Both the position numbers and the translations under genes were made by a program. Below, one piece after another: positions 54,389-63,727 of a stretch of 64,000 nt of DNA (within the stretch, counting starts at the first letter, position 1; each line of letters starts with the position of its first letter). The notes under the pieces are model-generated. The model did no database searches and had not been told where the DNA came from. It worked only from the letters and a program-made list of their open reading frames with translations. Where the stretch lies: assembly GCA_025356335.1 (NCBI GenBank), contig JANXUF010000149.1:20861-84860 (forward strand), written 5' to 3'. This DNA comes from Actinomycetes bacterium (GTDB lineage Bacteria; Actinomycetota; Acidimicrobiia; Acidimicrobiales; Ilumatobacteraceae).

Positions 54389-55546
54389 GTGAAGTCCTTC
54401 GATGCCATCGCCATCGTCATCGTCCTCGTCGGTGCCTCTGCCGGTTGGCGTGCCGGGGTGATCGGCACACTGCTGTCGTTGATCGGCTTCGCCGGCGGTC
54501 TCGCACTGGCCATCGTGCTGCTTCCTCGATTGGCACTCGCGCTTCCGGCAACGGAACTCAGCGGTCGCAATGCGGTGCTGACGGGCGGATTCCTGCTGCT
54601 GCCGATACTCGGCAGCACGATCGCCAGAGCCTTCGCCGGTCGGGGTGCGGGCCATGGACGCGGGTCGATGGTCAGCAAGCTGCTCGGAGCGGTCGTCGCA
54701 CTCGTCGCCGTCTGCGTGGTCGCCTGGATCGTCATCCCCGTCTCCAGCAGCAGCGCTCGTGTGGCCTCATGGACGACCGGTTCGGCAACGGCGCGTTTGG
54801 TCGCCGATCTGCCGAACCCACCGGTCGATGTCGGCAAACTGATCGCCCAGGATTCTTTCCCGACGGTCGTGTCCGACGCTCTCGGTGTCGGTCAGTCGGC
54901 TTCGGTACCGCAGGCGCTGCCCGCCATCGCTCCGGCGCTGCTGGCGATGGCGGAGGCGGCGTCCGTGCAGGTCTTCGTCAAGGGCTGTGGTGTGTCGCGC
55001 AGTGGCAGTGGATTCGTCGCCGGCAACGGCATCGTCGTGACAAACGCCCACGTCGTCGCCGGAGGATCCGACGGGGCCGACATCGTCTCCTCGAAAGGCC
55101 AGGTCCATGCCACCGTCGTCGCTTTCGATCCGTCGACCGACCTCGCCGTGCTGTCGGTCCCGAAGCTCGTCGCCCCCGCACTGAAGGTGAGCACCGAGTC
55201 CGCAGCGCCGCACGAGACCGTCATCACCCTCGGCCACCCCAACGCCCAACGCCGGCTCGACGTCAGCCCGGCGCTCACACTCGAGAACAAGTTCCTGCCG
55301 CTCATCGACATCTATGGTGGGACGACGAGCAGGCTCACCACGGTCATGGCCTCCGACGCCGTGAAGCCCGGCAGTTCCGGTAGCGCCGTGATCAACACCG
55401 CTGGCGAGGTCGTCGCCGTCGTCTATGGGACAACGACCGATGCCAGCAAGTGGGCGTTGGCAGTATCGAACAGCGAACTCTCGAAGATCCTCGCGAAGCG
55501 ATCGACCGCACCGGTATCGGCAGGCGCGTGCCCGTCCAGCCTCTGA
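54389..55546 (+). CDS. MarP-like membrane serine protease (CvpA plus trypsin-like domains)
   Basis: A 385-residue periplasmic-facing protease. Four hydrophobic helices of a CvpA-type domain (about 5-118) anchor a chymotrypsin-fold domain (about 185-375) with triad His221 (TNAHVVAGG), Asp251 (STDLAVL) and Ser330 (KPGSSGSA). The MarP protease of mycobacteria protects against acid and oxidative stress by this layout. Two cysteines (near 200 and 382) could form the stabilising disulfide. GTG 54389 is the best start. Confidence 0.9.
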   Translation: MKSFDAIAIVIVLVGASAGWRAGVIGTLLSLIGFAGGLALAIVLLPRLALALPATELSGRNAVLTGGFLLLPILGSTIARAFAGRGAGHGRGSMVSKLLGAVVALVAVCVVAWIVIPVSSSSARVASWTTGSATARLVADLPNPPVDVGKLIAQDSFPTVVSDALGVGQSASVPQALPAIAPALLAMAEAASVQVFVKGCGVSRSGSGFVAGNGIVVTNAHVVAGGSDGADIVSSKGQVHATVVAFDPSTDLAVLSVPKLVAPALKVSTESAAPHETVITLGHPNAQRRLDVSPALTLENKFLPLIDIYGGTTSRLTTVMASDAVKPGSSGSAVINTAGEVVAVVYGTTTDASKWALAVSNSELSKILAKRSTAPVSAGACPSSL

Positions 55547-55586
55547 ATCCACGGGCGGGGAGGCAGCATCGACGGGCACGAGCGCA

Positions 55587-55607
55587 GCGTCCGGCCAGGG
55601 CCGACGC
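55587..55607. terminator. Bulged hairpin between convergent genes
   Basis: GCGTC-GGC pairs with GCCGACGC (one bulged base) around a short loop between the protease stop and the CoA-transferase stop. There is no T-run. It could end either transcript. Confidence 0.3.
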
Positions 55608-55613
55608 GCCGGC

Positions 55614-58085
55614 TCAGACGGCGGTGTTGGCCTGTTGGTCGCCGACCGCACCGCAGGCGATCAGCTCCACGATGTCGTCGTCGGTGTAGCCGAGACCGGC
55701 GAGGATCGAGCGGCTGTGCTGACCGGTCACCGGTGATCCTGCCAGGTTCATCTTCGGTGACGCCGAGAACGAGAACGGCATGCCGACCTGGTCGACCGAA
55801 CCGAGGTGCTCGTGTTCGTTCCTGATGACCCAGCCACGCTCGTGCATCTGCGGATCATCGAACAGTTCCCTCGCAAAGCTCGATGAGGCGATCTCGCACG
55901 GCACGTCGAGCGCGTCGAGCGCAGCGAACCACTGTGCTGCGGTGTCCGCGGCGAAGATCCGTTCGAGTTCCGCTGCCAGTGCTGCATCGTTGTCCGAGCG
56001 AGCGGCTGCCGTGGCGAATCGCTCGGTCTCGGCGAGTGGCGTGGCGCTCGGGGACGTCGTAGCGATTGCCGAGCACAACCGATCCCAGTCTCCGTCGTTG
56101 CGCAGGTAGACGCAGAGCCAGTCCGTTTCCGTCGCATACAGCCGCCGCACCGCCGAGAAGCCGTACTGCTGCGCATCGATGCGCTGGCGGTCCGGCCCGG
56201 AGCCGTCAGGGTAGGCGAACGTATAGGTGTTGAAGAGCATGCAGGTATTGAGAATCGAGGTGTGCACGAACTGGCCGGCTCCGGTACGTTGGCGATGCAG
56301 CAGCGCCTGGACGACTGCGCTGACGGAGAGAATGCCGTTGCCGGTGTCGCCCATCGCCACCGTGTGCCAGATCGGTGCGGACCCGTGATACGTGCCGCCC
56401 GCCTCGTACTGCGTGCCGGCAAGTGCGTTGCCCATCTGGTCGTTGCCGGGAAGCGACGTCCGCGGACCATCCTGCTCGAATCCTCTCGTGTGGCAGTAGA
56501 TCACCGTCTCGTTGAGCACTTTTGCCTGCTCGTAGCCGATGCCCAGCCGCTCGGCGACGCCGGTCCGCATGTTGTGGTGCACGACGTCGGCGCTGGCGAT
56601 CAGGCGTTGAGCGATCTCCAGGCCACGAGGATGCTTGAGGTCGAGGGCGATCGCCTGTTTGCCGTGACTCGAACCGACATAGATGGCATCGGTCAACGGG
56701 AAGTCGAGCGATGTCACCTTGATCACGGTCGCCCCGAGATCGGCGAGCACCTGTGGTCCGAACGGCCCGGCGATGGCGATGCCGAAGTCGAGGACGACGA
56801 TGCCGTCGAGCGGAGCGGCCGGCATCGCCGCGGACGTCGTCGCCCGCGGCTCCGGCAGCTGGCGCCGCCAGCCGGCGAGTACGTCGGCGGCCGTCTCGTC
56901 GACGATCGACCGCGGCCTGATGGTCGTCTGCTCGATCGCCTCGAGCCGGTAGGTGTGGCCCGCCTGGCGGATCCTGCCGAAGACGGGATCGTCGACCTCG
57001 ATGATGACACCCTCGCGTTCCAGCGGCTTGTCCAGCAGCCCTGCTTCGGGGGAGAGGATCGGTTGGGCGGCCCGTCCGGCGATGGCGAATCGCCTGACCC
57101 ATTCGTCCCGTGGCAACGTGGCGATCGCCGCTGCGGTCTCGGCGAACTGGTCGACCTGGAATTCGACCTGCGCTTCGTAGCCGCTGCCGGACCCCATCTG
57201 CGGACGGCCGGTGACGTTCACGACCTCGTCGGAACCCGTGGCCGCGAGCGCTGCGTTCCTGCGGATGAACTCGTGCTCGAACGGCGCCCACTGATGGAGC
57301 CATCGACCGTCACCGGTCTCGAAAATGCCCTTCGGCGCCCGGCGATCGAAGTACCACAGTCGATAGCTCGGGTGCATCCGTTCAACCCGCTGCCAGCCCA
57401 TGGCGTTCTGCAGGATCGCCGATTGCACGAGCGAGGTCTCGAACAGCTGTCCAAGACCGGTGCGCTCACGGACATACAGTGCAGCACTGATTCCGGCGCT
57501 GGCGACGAGCACGGCACCGATACTCGCCCACGGCACCGCGAGGAAGATCGGGCCCTCGCGGTTGCCGGTCTGTTCGACCCCGGGTGGCACGGGAAAGCTC
57601 GATTCGGTGGCGTCGATGCCCATGATGTGCTCCATGCGCGTGCCGTAGTAGCTGCGCTGGTCCCATTGCATGCCCGAGCGTGCCGTGACGAGCCATTCGA
57701 TGCCTGGTCGATCGGCGTCCGGCGTGCTACGTCCGTAGCCGGTGATCGAGGCGTAGACCAGTCGCCGATTGACCGCTGCAATCGTCTCGTAGTCGATTCC
57801 CAGTCGTGTGGTGACACCCGGGCGATAGCTCTCGAGGAGTACGTCGGCGTCACGCGCCATCTCGATCAGCGAGTCACGCGTCGCCGCGTCCTTGAGGTCC
57901 ATCGTCAACCTGCGCTTGCCCCGATTCCAGACGGCATATCCCGGAAGGTCCTCGAACCCGTCGCCACCTGGCGGTGCGATCCTGACGACATCGGCGCCCT
58001 GGTCGGCGAGCATCATCCCGGTCATCGGCCCGGCCGTACCGCGCGACAGGTCGAGTACCCTCACCCCGTCGAGTGCGCCAGCCAT
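55614..58085 (-). CDS. Tandem CaiB/BaiF (type III) CoA-transferase fusion
   Basis: An 823-residue protein made of two family III CoA-transferase domains, about 1-410 (LDGVRVLDLSRGTAGPMTGMM) and about 420-820 (LDGIVVLDFGIAIAGPFGPQVL). Enzymes of this group move CoA between acids as a dimer. The catalytic Asp is present in the second half (VAMGDTGNGILS) but the matching place in the first half is VPWASIGAV, without Asp, so one half may be structural. ATG 58085 is taken as start; GTG 58103 is open upstream. Confidence 0.88.
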   Translation of the reverse strand: MAGALDGVRVLDLSRGTAGPMTGMMLADQGADVVRIAPPGGDGFEDLPGYAVWNRGKRRLTMDLKDAATRDSLIEMARDADVLLESYRPGVTTRLGIDYETIAAVNRRLVYASITGYGRSTPDADRPGIEWLVTARSGMQWDQRSYYGTRMEHIMGIDATESSFPVPPGVEQTGNREGPIFLAVPWASIGAVLVASAGISAALYVRERTGLGQLFETSLVQSAILQNAMGWQRVERMHPSYRLWYFDRRAPKGIFETGDGRWLHQWAPFEHEFIRRNAALAATGSDEVVNVTGRPQMGSGSGYEAQVEFQVDQFAETAAAIATLPRDEWVRRFAIAGRAAQPILSPEAGLLDKPLEREGVIIEVDDPVFGRIRQAGHTYRLEAIEQTTIRPRSIVDETAADVLAGWRRQLPEPRATTSAAMPAAPLDGIVVLDFGIAIAGPFGPQVLADLGATVIKVTSLDFPLTDAIYVGSSHGKQAIALDLKHPRGLEIAQRLIASADVVHHNMRTGVAERLGIGYEQAKVLNETVIYCHTRGFEQDGPRTSLPGNDQMGNALAGTQYEAGGTYHGSAPIWHTVAMGDTGNGILSVSAVVQALLHRQRTGAGQFVHTSILNTCMLFNTYTFAYPDGSGPDRQRIDAQQYGFSAVRRLYATETDWLCVYLRNDGDWDRLCSAIATTSPSATPLAETERFATAAARSDNDAALAAELERIFAADTAAQWFAALDALDVPCEIASSSFARELFDDPQMHERGWVIRNEHEHLGSVDQVGMPFSFSASPKMNLAGSPVTGQHSRSILAGLGYTDDDIVELIACGAVGDQQANTAV

Positions 58086-58157
58086 CAGGTCCACGATCCC
58101 CACGTCGTATTCATACTGAGGAATTCTAGATCGTGTCGCAGTGCGCTGCACGACCGT

Positions 58158-58217
58158 GGTGTGAACCGAGGTGTGAACCGTGGTGTGAACCGAGGTGTGA
58201 ACCGAGGTGTGAACCGC
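58158..58217. repeat. 12-bp tandem repeat, five copies, between divergent genes
   Basis: Five copies of GGTGTGAACCGA (the last base varies in copies 2 and 5) run head to tail in the region separating the CoA-transferase and the GNAT gene. The period is just over one helical turn, so it may be a multi-site operator or a neutral slippage repeat. No spacers, so it is not CRISPR. Confidence 0.8.
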
Positions 58218-58282
58218 GACGATCGAATCCGTCGGTGGTGATCGATCGACCGTCGTACAGTGTCCATCCGGAGGAATGCAGA

Positions 58283-58744
58283 ATGTCGCCCAGGTGGAAG
58301 GTCAGAGCGCTCGAACACGACGACTGGGAAGCGTGGTCGGAGCTCTACTCCGGCTACTGCCGGTTCTACGAGCGCCCGACTTCCGACGAGCACCTGCGGT
58401 TGATCTGGTCGTGGATCCACGAGCGGGGATCGATCGAGTGCCTCGTCGCGGTGCCTGCCGACGGCAACGGTGATCCGATCGGCCTGGCGCACCTTCGTCC
58501 GTGGGTCCGTCCGCTGCGCGGGATCGTCTGCGGCTATCTTGACGATCTGTTCGTTGCCGACGAGTTCCGCGGCACCGGTGCCGTCGAAGCGCTGTTCGAT
58601 GGCATCGGCGCGCTGGCCGTCGAACGCGACTGGCCGCTCGTGCGATGGACGACCGCCGACGACAACTACCGGGCCAGGGCGGTGTACGACCGGTTGGCGA
58701 CGAGGACGACGTGGATCACCTATGACATGACCATCGACACCTGA
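58283..58744 (+). CDS. GNAT-family N-acetyltransferase
   Basis: A 153-residue acetyltransferase. Strands and the acetyl-CoA loop are seen in GYLDDLFVADEFRGTGAVEALF (about 93-114), motif A with the RGTGA pyrophosphate loop, followed by WTTADDNYRARAVYDRLA of motif B. A GGAGG site at 58270-58274, eight bases before ATG 58283, sets the start; a longer Cys/Arg-repetitive frame upstream is from the tandem repeats and not real. Substrate unknown. Confidence 0.87.
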   Translation: MSPRWKVRALEHDDWEAWSELYSGYCRFYERPTSDEHLRLIWSWIHERGSIECLVAVPADGNGDPIGLAHLRPWVRPLRGIVCGYLDDLFVADEFRGTGAVEALFDGIGALAVERDWPLVRWTTADDNYRARAVYDRLATRTTWITYDMTIDT

Positions 58745-58768
58745 GCGCCGCGATCGAGCGCTCGAGCG

Positions 58769-59632
58769 TCAGGTCAGTTGGACGAGTTGGCCGAGGTCGT
58801 CTCTCGGCGGGTCGGGTTCTGCCCATGCCGAGACGTTCATCGTGATCAGGTTGATCAGCCCGCGTTGGCTGGTCAGGAAGGCAGTGTCGGCGGCATCGCG
58901 GCCCGTGGCGATGCGCACGAGGGTGCTGCGCGGAGCGAGCACCGTGGCATCGACGACGTACCACGCACCCTCGACATACGCCTCCACAACGGCATGGAAG
59001 TCCATCGGGTTGAGGCCGGGGGCGTAGACAGCAACGAGCCGCGCAGGGGTGTTGCAGGCTCGAAGGAAGGCAATGACCAAGTGGGCGAAGTCACGGCAGA
59101 CGCCCTGACGGCCGAGCAACGTAGCGACGGCACCATCGCTCGGCCTGCTGGACCCGAGCACGTAGCCGATGTTCACGCCGACCCAACTCGATACGCCTGC
59201 GAGTAGGGCTCTGCCGTGGAGACCGTGGAACTGTGAGATCGCCATCGCCGCCATCCGGTCGGATTCGACATAGCGGCTGGTGCGCAGGTAGGTGACCCTG
59301 TCGATGAGTGTCACGGGGGGAGGATCGAGCCGGCCCTCGACGACGGCCTCGTAGCGGACGACCATCCGCCCGATCGGCAGATTCTCGACGAGATGGATGC
59401 GGCCGCCGTGCGGGGCGACGACCTCCGTCAATTCGATCGGATGCTCATCGACCGTGACGACGAGCGATTCTCTGACCCGATCGGGCTCGCAGGCGACGGC
59501 GACCGAGAGCACGATGTCGGAGACGTCGACGACATCAGCTTCGAAGTACGAAGAGACGGAGCGTTGCACTGCATCAGGATGCCGGGAGAAACGTTGCCGT
59601 CTCGTGAACAATTTCAGATATCCGCATTGCAC
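58769..59632 (-). CDS. Transglutaminase-like cysteine protease family protein
   Basis: A 287-residue protein with an N-terminal beta domain (about 25-125) and a transglutaminase-like core with triad Cys179 (GVCRDFAHLV), His213 (MDFHAVVEAYV) and Asp228 (YVVDAT). Members act as proteases or peptide-linking enzymes in the cytoplasm. No signal peptide is seen. Converges with the GNAT gene. Confidence 0.87.
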   Translation of the reverse strand: MQCGYLKLFTRRQRFSRHPDAVQRSVSSYFEADVVDVSDIVLSVAVACEPDRVRESLVVTVDEHPIELTEVVAPHGGRIHLVENLPIGRMVVRYEAVVEGRLDPPPVTLIDRVTYLRTSRYVESDRMAAMAISQFHGLHGRALLAGVSSWVGVNIGYVLGSSRPSDGAVATLLGRQGVCRDFAHLVIAFLRACNTPARLVAVYAPGLNPMDFHAVVEAYVEGAWYVVDATVLAPRSTLVRIATGRDAADTAFLTSQRGLINLITMNVSAWAEPDPPRDDLGQLVQLT

Positions 59633-59653
59633 CGAGGTCGGATGCAGCGGGCC

Positions 59654-60823
59654 TCAAATCCGTCTCCGGCGTGTTTTCAGCGTCGATGGGACGATCAGCC
59701 GTTCGTGTTGTCGTTCGACACGGATTGCCTTGAACACGACCTGCATCGCTCCGGAAAAGGGAACGGCGAGCAGCGCCCCGATGAAACCGAAGATCTCCAC
59801 GGCGAGTAACACGCTCAACAGCACGACGAGCGGGTTGACTTTCACCTTGCGTGACATCACCGCCGGGTACAGCACGCTATTTTCGACCTGTTGGTAGATA
59901 ACGAAGAAGATCAACGTGATGATGCCCGGCGTCGTCCCCTGCAGAAAGGCGGCGAGTACTCCGACCGCCGCTCCGAGGATCGCCCCGACGAGCGGGATGA
60001 GGTCGGCAAATGCGACCCACAGTGCGATCACGAAGGCGCTCGGAACACCGAGCGCAACGAGACAGATGAACGACGTCGTGCCGGCGATCAGGCTGATCAA
60101 CAGGTTCCCGGTCATGTAGCCGCTGATCGCACTGGCGGCGTCGACGGCTGTCCGCTTGAAGGACTCGCGGTGACGGTGAGGAACGGTCCCCAACACCGCC
60201 TTGCCGAGCGCCTCCGACTGGCTGAGGAACAAGAAGATGATGACGGTGATCGTGATGAAGGCGATGACGGCGCTGAGCGCAGTCGTGGCGATGTTGAACG
60301 ATGAACCGCCGAGTTTCGCAGCCGCTCTCTTGAGTTCGTCCTCGTGGCCCTTGACATAGTTGTTGAGGTGCAATTTGCTGACGATCTTGCCGACCGCACC
60401 GTTGCCGTCAGCAGCGTCGTTGATCGTGCCCGGTAGGTCGGTGAGGATGGCAATCAACTGCGTCCGCACCGGCAGCAGGAAGACTGCGAGCAGACCGATC
60501 GCACCGCCGAGTGCGGTGAACACGACGACGCCGGTGGCGAGGCCTCGCCGGCCGCCGACGTGGTTCTGCACGAGGCGCACGCCGGGGGAGAGCACGATGG
60601 CGAAGAACCCGGCGATGACGATCCAGGCGATGATCCTGACGGTCAGCAGGATCGTCTCGACAGCGATGTACGTCGCCAGGACGACGAGTACCGTCGCGAG
60701 GATCGTCCTCCACGGAACATCTGCCCACGTGTGCTTCGGCTCGGGGTGCAGGACGTCTTTGACTTCCGGGGCGTCCCCGATTATCACGATTCGATCGGGA
60801 TTCGACGACCCCATTTCGTGCAT
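59654..60823 (-). CDS. AI-2E family transporter
   Basis: A 389-residue membrane protein of the PerM/TqsA group with about eight helices. Family blocks are WIVIAGFFAIVLSPGVRLV, then a soluble segment with LKRAAAKLGG, the pore region IALWVAFADLIPLVGAILGAA and the end QVENSVLYPAVMSRKVKVNPLVV. Some members export autoinducer-2 or exchange ions; here the role is unknown. Twenty-one bases separate it from the downstream transglutaminase gene. Confidence 0.87.
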   Translation of the reverse strand: MHEMGSSNPDRIVIIGDAPEVKDVLHPEPKHTWADVPWRTILATVLVVLATYIAVETILLTVRIIAWIVIAGFFAIVLSPGVRLVQNHVGGRRGLATGVVVFTALGGAIGLLAVFLLPVRTQLIAILTDLPGTINDAADGNGAVGKIVSKLHLNNYVKGHEDELKRAAAKLGGSSFNIATTALSAVIAFITITVIIFLFLSQSEALGKAVLGTVPHRHRESFKRTAVDAASAISGYMTGNLLISLIAGTTSFICLVALGVPSAFVIALWVAFADLIPLVGAILGAAVGVLAAFLQGTTPGIITLIFFVIYQQVENSVLYPAVMSRKVKVNPLVVLLSVLLAVEIFGFIGALLAVPFSGAMQVVFKAIRVERQHERLIVPSTLKTRRRRI

Positions 60824-60853
60824 GACAAACGAATTACCCGCTCGGCATCTTGG

Positions 60854-62068
60854 TCAAACCTGTGCAAGCGGTTTCGCTGGAGTGAAGACGATCGGCATCG
60901 AGTTGACACCGGCGATGAAATTGCTGGCGAACGGCTGTGGGGGCCCTCCGGATCCGAGGCCCGTCAGCCGTGTGAGCAACTCACGGAACATCGCCTTGAT
61001 CTCCAGTCTGGCGACATGCATGCCGAGGCAGAGATGCGGCCCGCCACCTCCGAAGGCCATGTGTGGATTCGGATTGCGGCCGACATCGAACCGATCGGGA
61101 TCGACGAAGACGTCCTCGTCCCGGTTCGCCGAGCCGTAGAAGACCATCAATTTGTCGCCGGCAGCGATCGCCGTGCCCCGAATGACCGTATCGGCCATCG
61201 CCGTGCGCCGGAAGTTGATCACCGGAGTGGTGTAGCGCAGCATCTCCTCGACGGCGGTCGGCAGCAGGCTGTCGAGATCGGCGATGAGGCGCGCTCGTTC
61301 GTCCGGATGATCGAACAACGCCTGCAGCCCAGCTGCCAGCAGGTTCCGCGTCGTGTCCCCACCGGCGTTCACCAGCAACAGGAAGAACCACTGGAATTCG
61401 CTGTCGGTCAGCGCGTCACCGTCCACGCTCGCCTGGATCAGGGACGAGGCGATGTCGTCGCCCGGGTGTGCGCGCTTGTCGACGGCGACCTGCTGGGCGT
61501 ACGTCAACATCTCGACCACCGCCATCCCACGCTGCTCGGGGGAGGCGACGCTGTCATCGGTCGTGTGCATCAACTCGGTCAGTTCGTAGAGCCGTTCGCC
61601 GTCGGCACGTGGAATGCCCATCAGCTCGGCGATGAGCGCCGAGGGCAGGCGACCGGCGATGTCGTGAACGAAGTCGCACTCGCCCCGCTCGATGATGTCG
61701 TCGATGATCTCCGCTGACAACGTGGCGATCCTGTCACCCAGCAACTGGGCGTTGCGCGGTGTGAACCCACGGCTGACGAGCAGCTTGAAACGGTCGTGCT
61801 GGGGCGGGTCCATGTTGAGCATCATCAGTCGTTGGGCGGCGAGACCGGCTTCGTCGGTCTCCGGCATCATCACCCCCTTGGCGGCGGAGCTGAACAACCG
61901 CGGCTGGCGGCTGATCATCTTGATGTCGTCGTATTTGGAGATCACCCAGAAGCCAGGGCCCTCCGGTTCTTCGTGCCAGAAGACCGGAGCGTTCGCTCGT
62001 AGCCACGCATATTGCTCCCATGGGTGGCCATGGGCGTACGAACTCGTCGAGATCACGTCGATGTGCAT
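60854..62068 (-). CDS. Cytochrome P450
   Basis: A 404-residue soluble bacterial P450. The I-helix oxygen motif is NAGGDTTRN, the K-helix ExxR is EEMLR, and the haem loop FGGGGPHLCLGMHVAR carries the Cys ligand (about Cys347). It hydroxylates an unknown small molecule and needs a ferredoxin/reductase, none of which is adjacent. ATG 62068 (HIDVISTSSYAHGH) is the likely start; a longer frame is unsupported. Confidence 0.9.
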   Translation of the reverse strand: MHIDVISTSSYAHGHPWEQYAWLRANAPVFWHEEPEGPGFWVISKYDDIKMISRQPRLFSSAAKGVMMPETDEAGLAAQRLMMLNMDPPQHDRFKLLVSRGFTPRNAQLLGDRIATLSAEIIDDIIERGECDFVHDIAGRLPSALIAELMGIPRADGERLYELTELMHTTDDSVASPEQRGMAVVEMLTYAQQVAVDKRAHPGDDIASSLIQASVDGDALTDSEFQWFFLLLVNAGGDTTRNLLAAGLQALFDHPDERARLIADLDSLLPTAVEEMLRYTTPVINFRRTAMADTVIRGTAIAAGDKLMVFYGSANRDEDVFVDPDRFDVGRNPNPHMAFGGGGPHLCLGMHVARLEIKAMFRELLTRLTGLGSGGPPQPFASNFIAGVNSMPIVFTPAKPLAQV

Positions 62069-62207
62069 GATGTCAGCATGTCGGTGCCGGTGTCGCCACA
62101 GCGAAGCGGTCTGCAATCCGGCCGGGTACGTCGGGGGGCGTAGCCTGCCGGCAATGGATTTCGATCGTCACCCATCGGAATTCTCGACACGAGGGCGTGG
62201 GTGACGC

Positions 62208-63434
62208 GTGCCCCATCGTGGTCTGACGAGCAGCCCGGCGCGTCCGCTCACGGGACGGACATTGTTGATCCTGCTGGCAATCGTCGTCATCGGCCTGCCG
62301 GTTGCAGCCGGGCTGATCGACGAGGGCGCAGATCACGTTGGCGACTTCTCCGTCGTTCTGTGGGTCGGTTGGCTCAGCTGTGCCGTGCTCGTCCCCATCG
62401 CCCTGACTCATGCGCTGAGCCTCTCCGGTCCCGAGGCGACACCAGGTCTGGCGCTTGCCTACGACGGACTGCCGCTGTTGCTCACCGCCGCATGGGTGTT
62501 GCTCGCGGCGTCGATACTGACGAGCCACTGGCTACTCGCAGTCACCGCCGCCGGTCTGTGCGCCTATCACTTGACGCTCGTGATCCCCCGATTCGTCGCC
62601 GATCCGGTTCCGAGATGGGCCCGCTCGTCGCCGCATGTCTCGGTTTGCGTCGCCAACGTCTACGTCGACAATGAAACGCCAGACCTCGCTGCCGACGCAG
62701 TCGTCCATTCGGGTGCCGATGTCATCGTCATCGTCGAATCCAACCCGACATTCATGGAGGCCTTCGATCGCTGCGGTGGCCTGCCGGCCTATCCGAATCG
62801 CGTCTTCGACCCGGATGATCATTCCGACTACGCCGTCACGATCGCCTCGCGCCTCGACCTTCTCAGCGGTTCGCAGGTGCACATCTCGGCGTCGTTACGA
62901 TGCGCAGCGGCGATCGTCCAGGTCGGCGCACGCCACGTGACCATCGTCGGTCTCAACGCAATGGCGACTGTCGACCCGAATGGTTACCGCACGTGGGGCG
63001 AGCAGATCGAGGAACTCACCGCGCTGATCCCGACGTTCGATGGTCCGTTGGTGATCGCCGGGGATCTCAACGCGACCGGCTATCGGCCCGAGTTCAGGAA
63101 GCTCTTGCGGATTGGCCTGCGCGATGCCCACGACTCGCTGGGCAAAGGACTGAACGCCTCGTTCAAACTGTCGGCCTCCGGTCCGCTGGGCATCGGCGCG
63201 ATCGTCCGCCTCGACCACGCCTTGATCGGTCACGGCGTGTGCGCCATGGAGGTCGCCAACCTTCCCCCGAACGGCAGCGACCATCTGCCGTTCGTTGTCG
63301 ACCTCGCCGTCCAACAACTCTCGGGGCGACCGAGGCTTCGCAGGCCGCGCCGGCGGCGGACGCAGCGACTTCGCCGGACCGGACGGCGGCTCCGGCTGCG
63401 TTCACGTTCGAGTCGCCGTCGTCGCAAGCGTTGA
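62208..63434 (+). CDS. Endonuclease/exonuclease/phosphatase-family membrane protein
   Basis: A 408-residue protein. Three or four N-terminal helices (about 18-125) precede an EEP-fold domain (about 142-375) with VCVANVYVDN, DVIVIVESNP (metal Glu), VIAGDLNATGYRPEF and SDHLPFVVDL (catalytic Asp-His). It would act outside the membrane on a phosphodiester or phospholipid headgroup. The C-terminal 35 residues are almost all Arg. GTG 62208 is the start, close after a divergent P450 gene. Confidence 0.85.
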   Translation: MPHRGLTSSPARPLTGRTLLILLAIVVIGLPVAAGLIDEGADHVGDFSVVLWVGWLSCAVLVPIALTHALSLSGPEATPGLALAYDGLPLLLTAAWVLLAASILTSHWLLAVTAAGLCAYHLTLVIPRFVADPVPRWARSSPHVSVCVANVYVDNETPDLAADAVVHSGADVIVIVESNPTFMEAFDRCGGLPAYPNRVFDPDDHSDYAVTIASRLDLLSGSQVHISASLRCAAAIVQVGARHVTIVGLNAMATVDPNGYRTWGEQIEELTALIPTFDGPLVIAGDLNATGYRPEFRKLLRIGLRDAHDSLGKGLNASFKLSASGPLGIGAIVRLDHALIGHGVCAMEVANLPPNGSDHLPFVVDLAVQQLSGRPRLRRPRRRRTQRLRRTGRRLRLRSRSSRRRRKR

Positions 63435-63474
63435 TCAGCCGGGGAAACGATGCTGGGTACGATTCCCCGGCTGA
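63435..63474. terminator. Terminator-like hairpin after EEP-family gene
   Basis: A perfect 11-bp stem, TCAGCCGGGGA (63435-63445) with TCCCCGGCTGA (63464-63474), around an 18-base loop begins right after the stop codon. It lies between convergent genes and may terminate both; no T-run follows. Confidence 0.6.
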
Positions 63475-63535
63475 CAACTGCTCTGTCATACCCGTGGAGC
63501 CGACGGTCAAACCTTCGACTTGCGATTTCCGAGGA

Positions 63536-63727
63536 TCAGCTGATCTCGTCGACCGTCGAGGCGACACTGACGGCGGAGGGTGCCCGGGGTGTCGAGCCGA
63601 AACCGAATCGAACGGGCGGCCAGACATCGGCGAGTGTTGCGCGGTCGGTGCCGCCCAGTGCGGCCGCCATTTCCGAGGAAGGTGCTGCGAGGTCGGCCGG
63701 AGGCGATCGCCGTTGGACGAACCTCAT
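63536..63727 (-). CDS. Small hypothetical protein
   Basis: A 63-residue open frame starting at ATG 63727, which overlaps the upstream transporter stop (ATGA), the usual coupling in this genome. Mostly Ala/Ser/Pro/Arg, without helices or known motif (RFVQRRSPPADLAAPSSEM near the start). Short and composition-biased, so it may not be expressed. Confidence 0.4.
   Translation of the reverse strand: MRFVQRRSPPADLAAPSSEMAAALGGTDRATLADVWPPVRFGFGSTPRAPSAVSVASTVDEIS

Noticed and set aside
58158..58217. CRISPR-like repeat
   Set aside because: Units are 12 bp, contiguous and without spacers; no cas genes are present.
58133..58282. Cys/Glu/Pro-Arg repeat N-terminus for the GNAT protein
   Set aside because: It comes from translating the 12-bp repeats; a strong GGAGG site marks ATG 58283.
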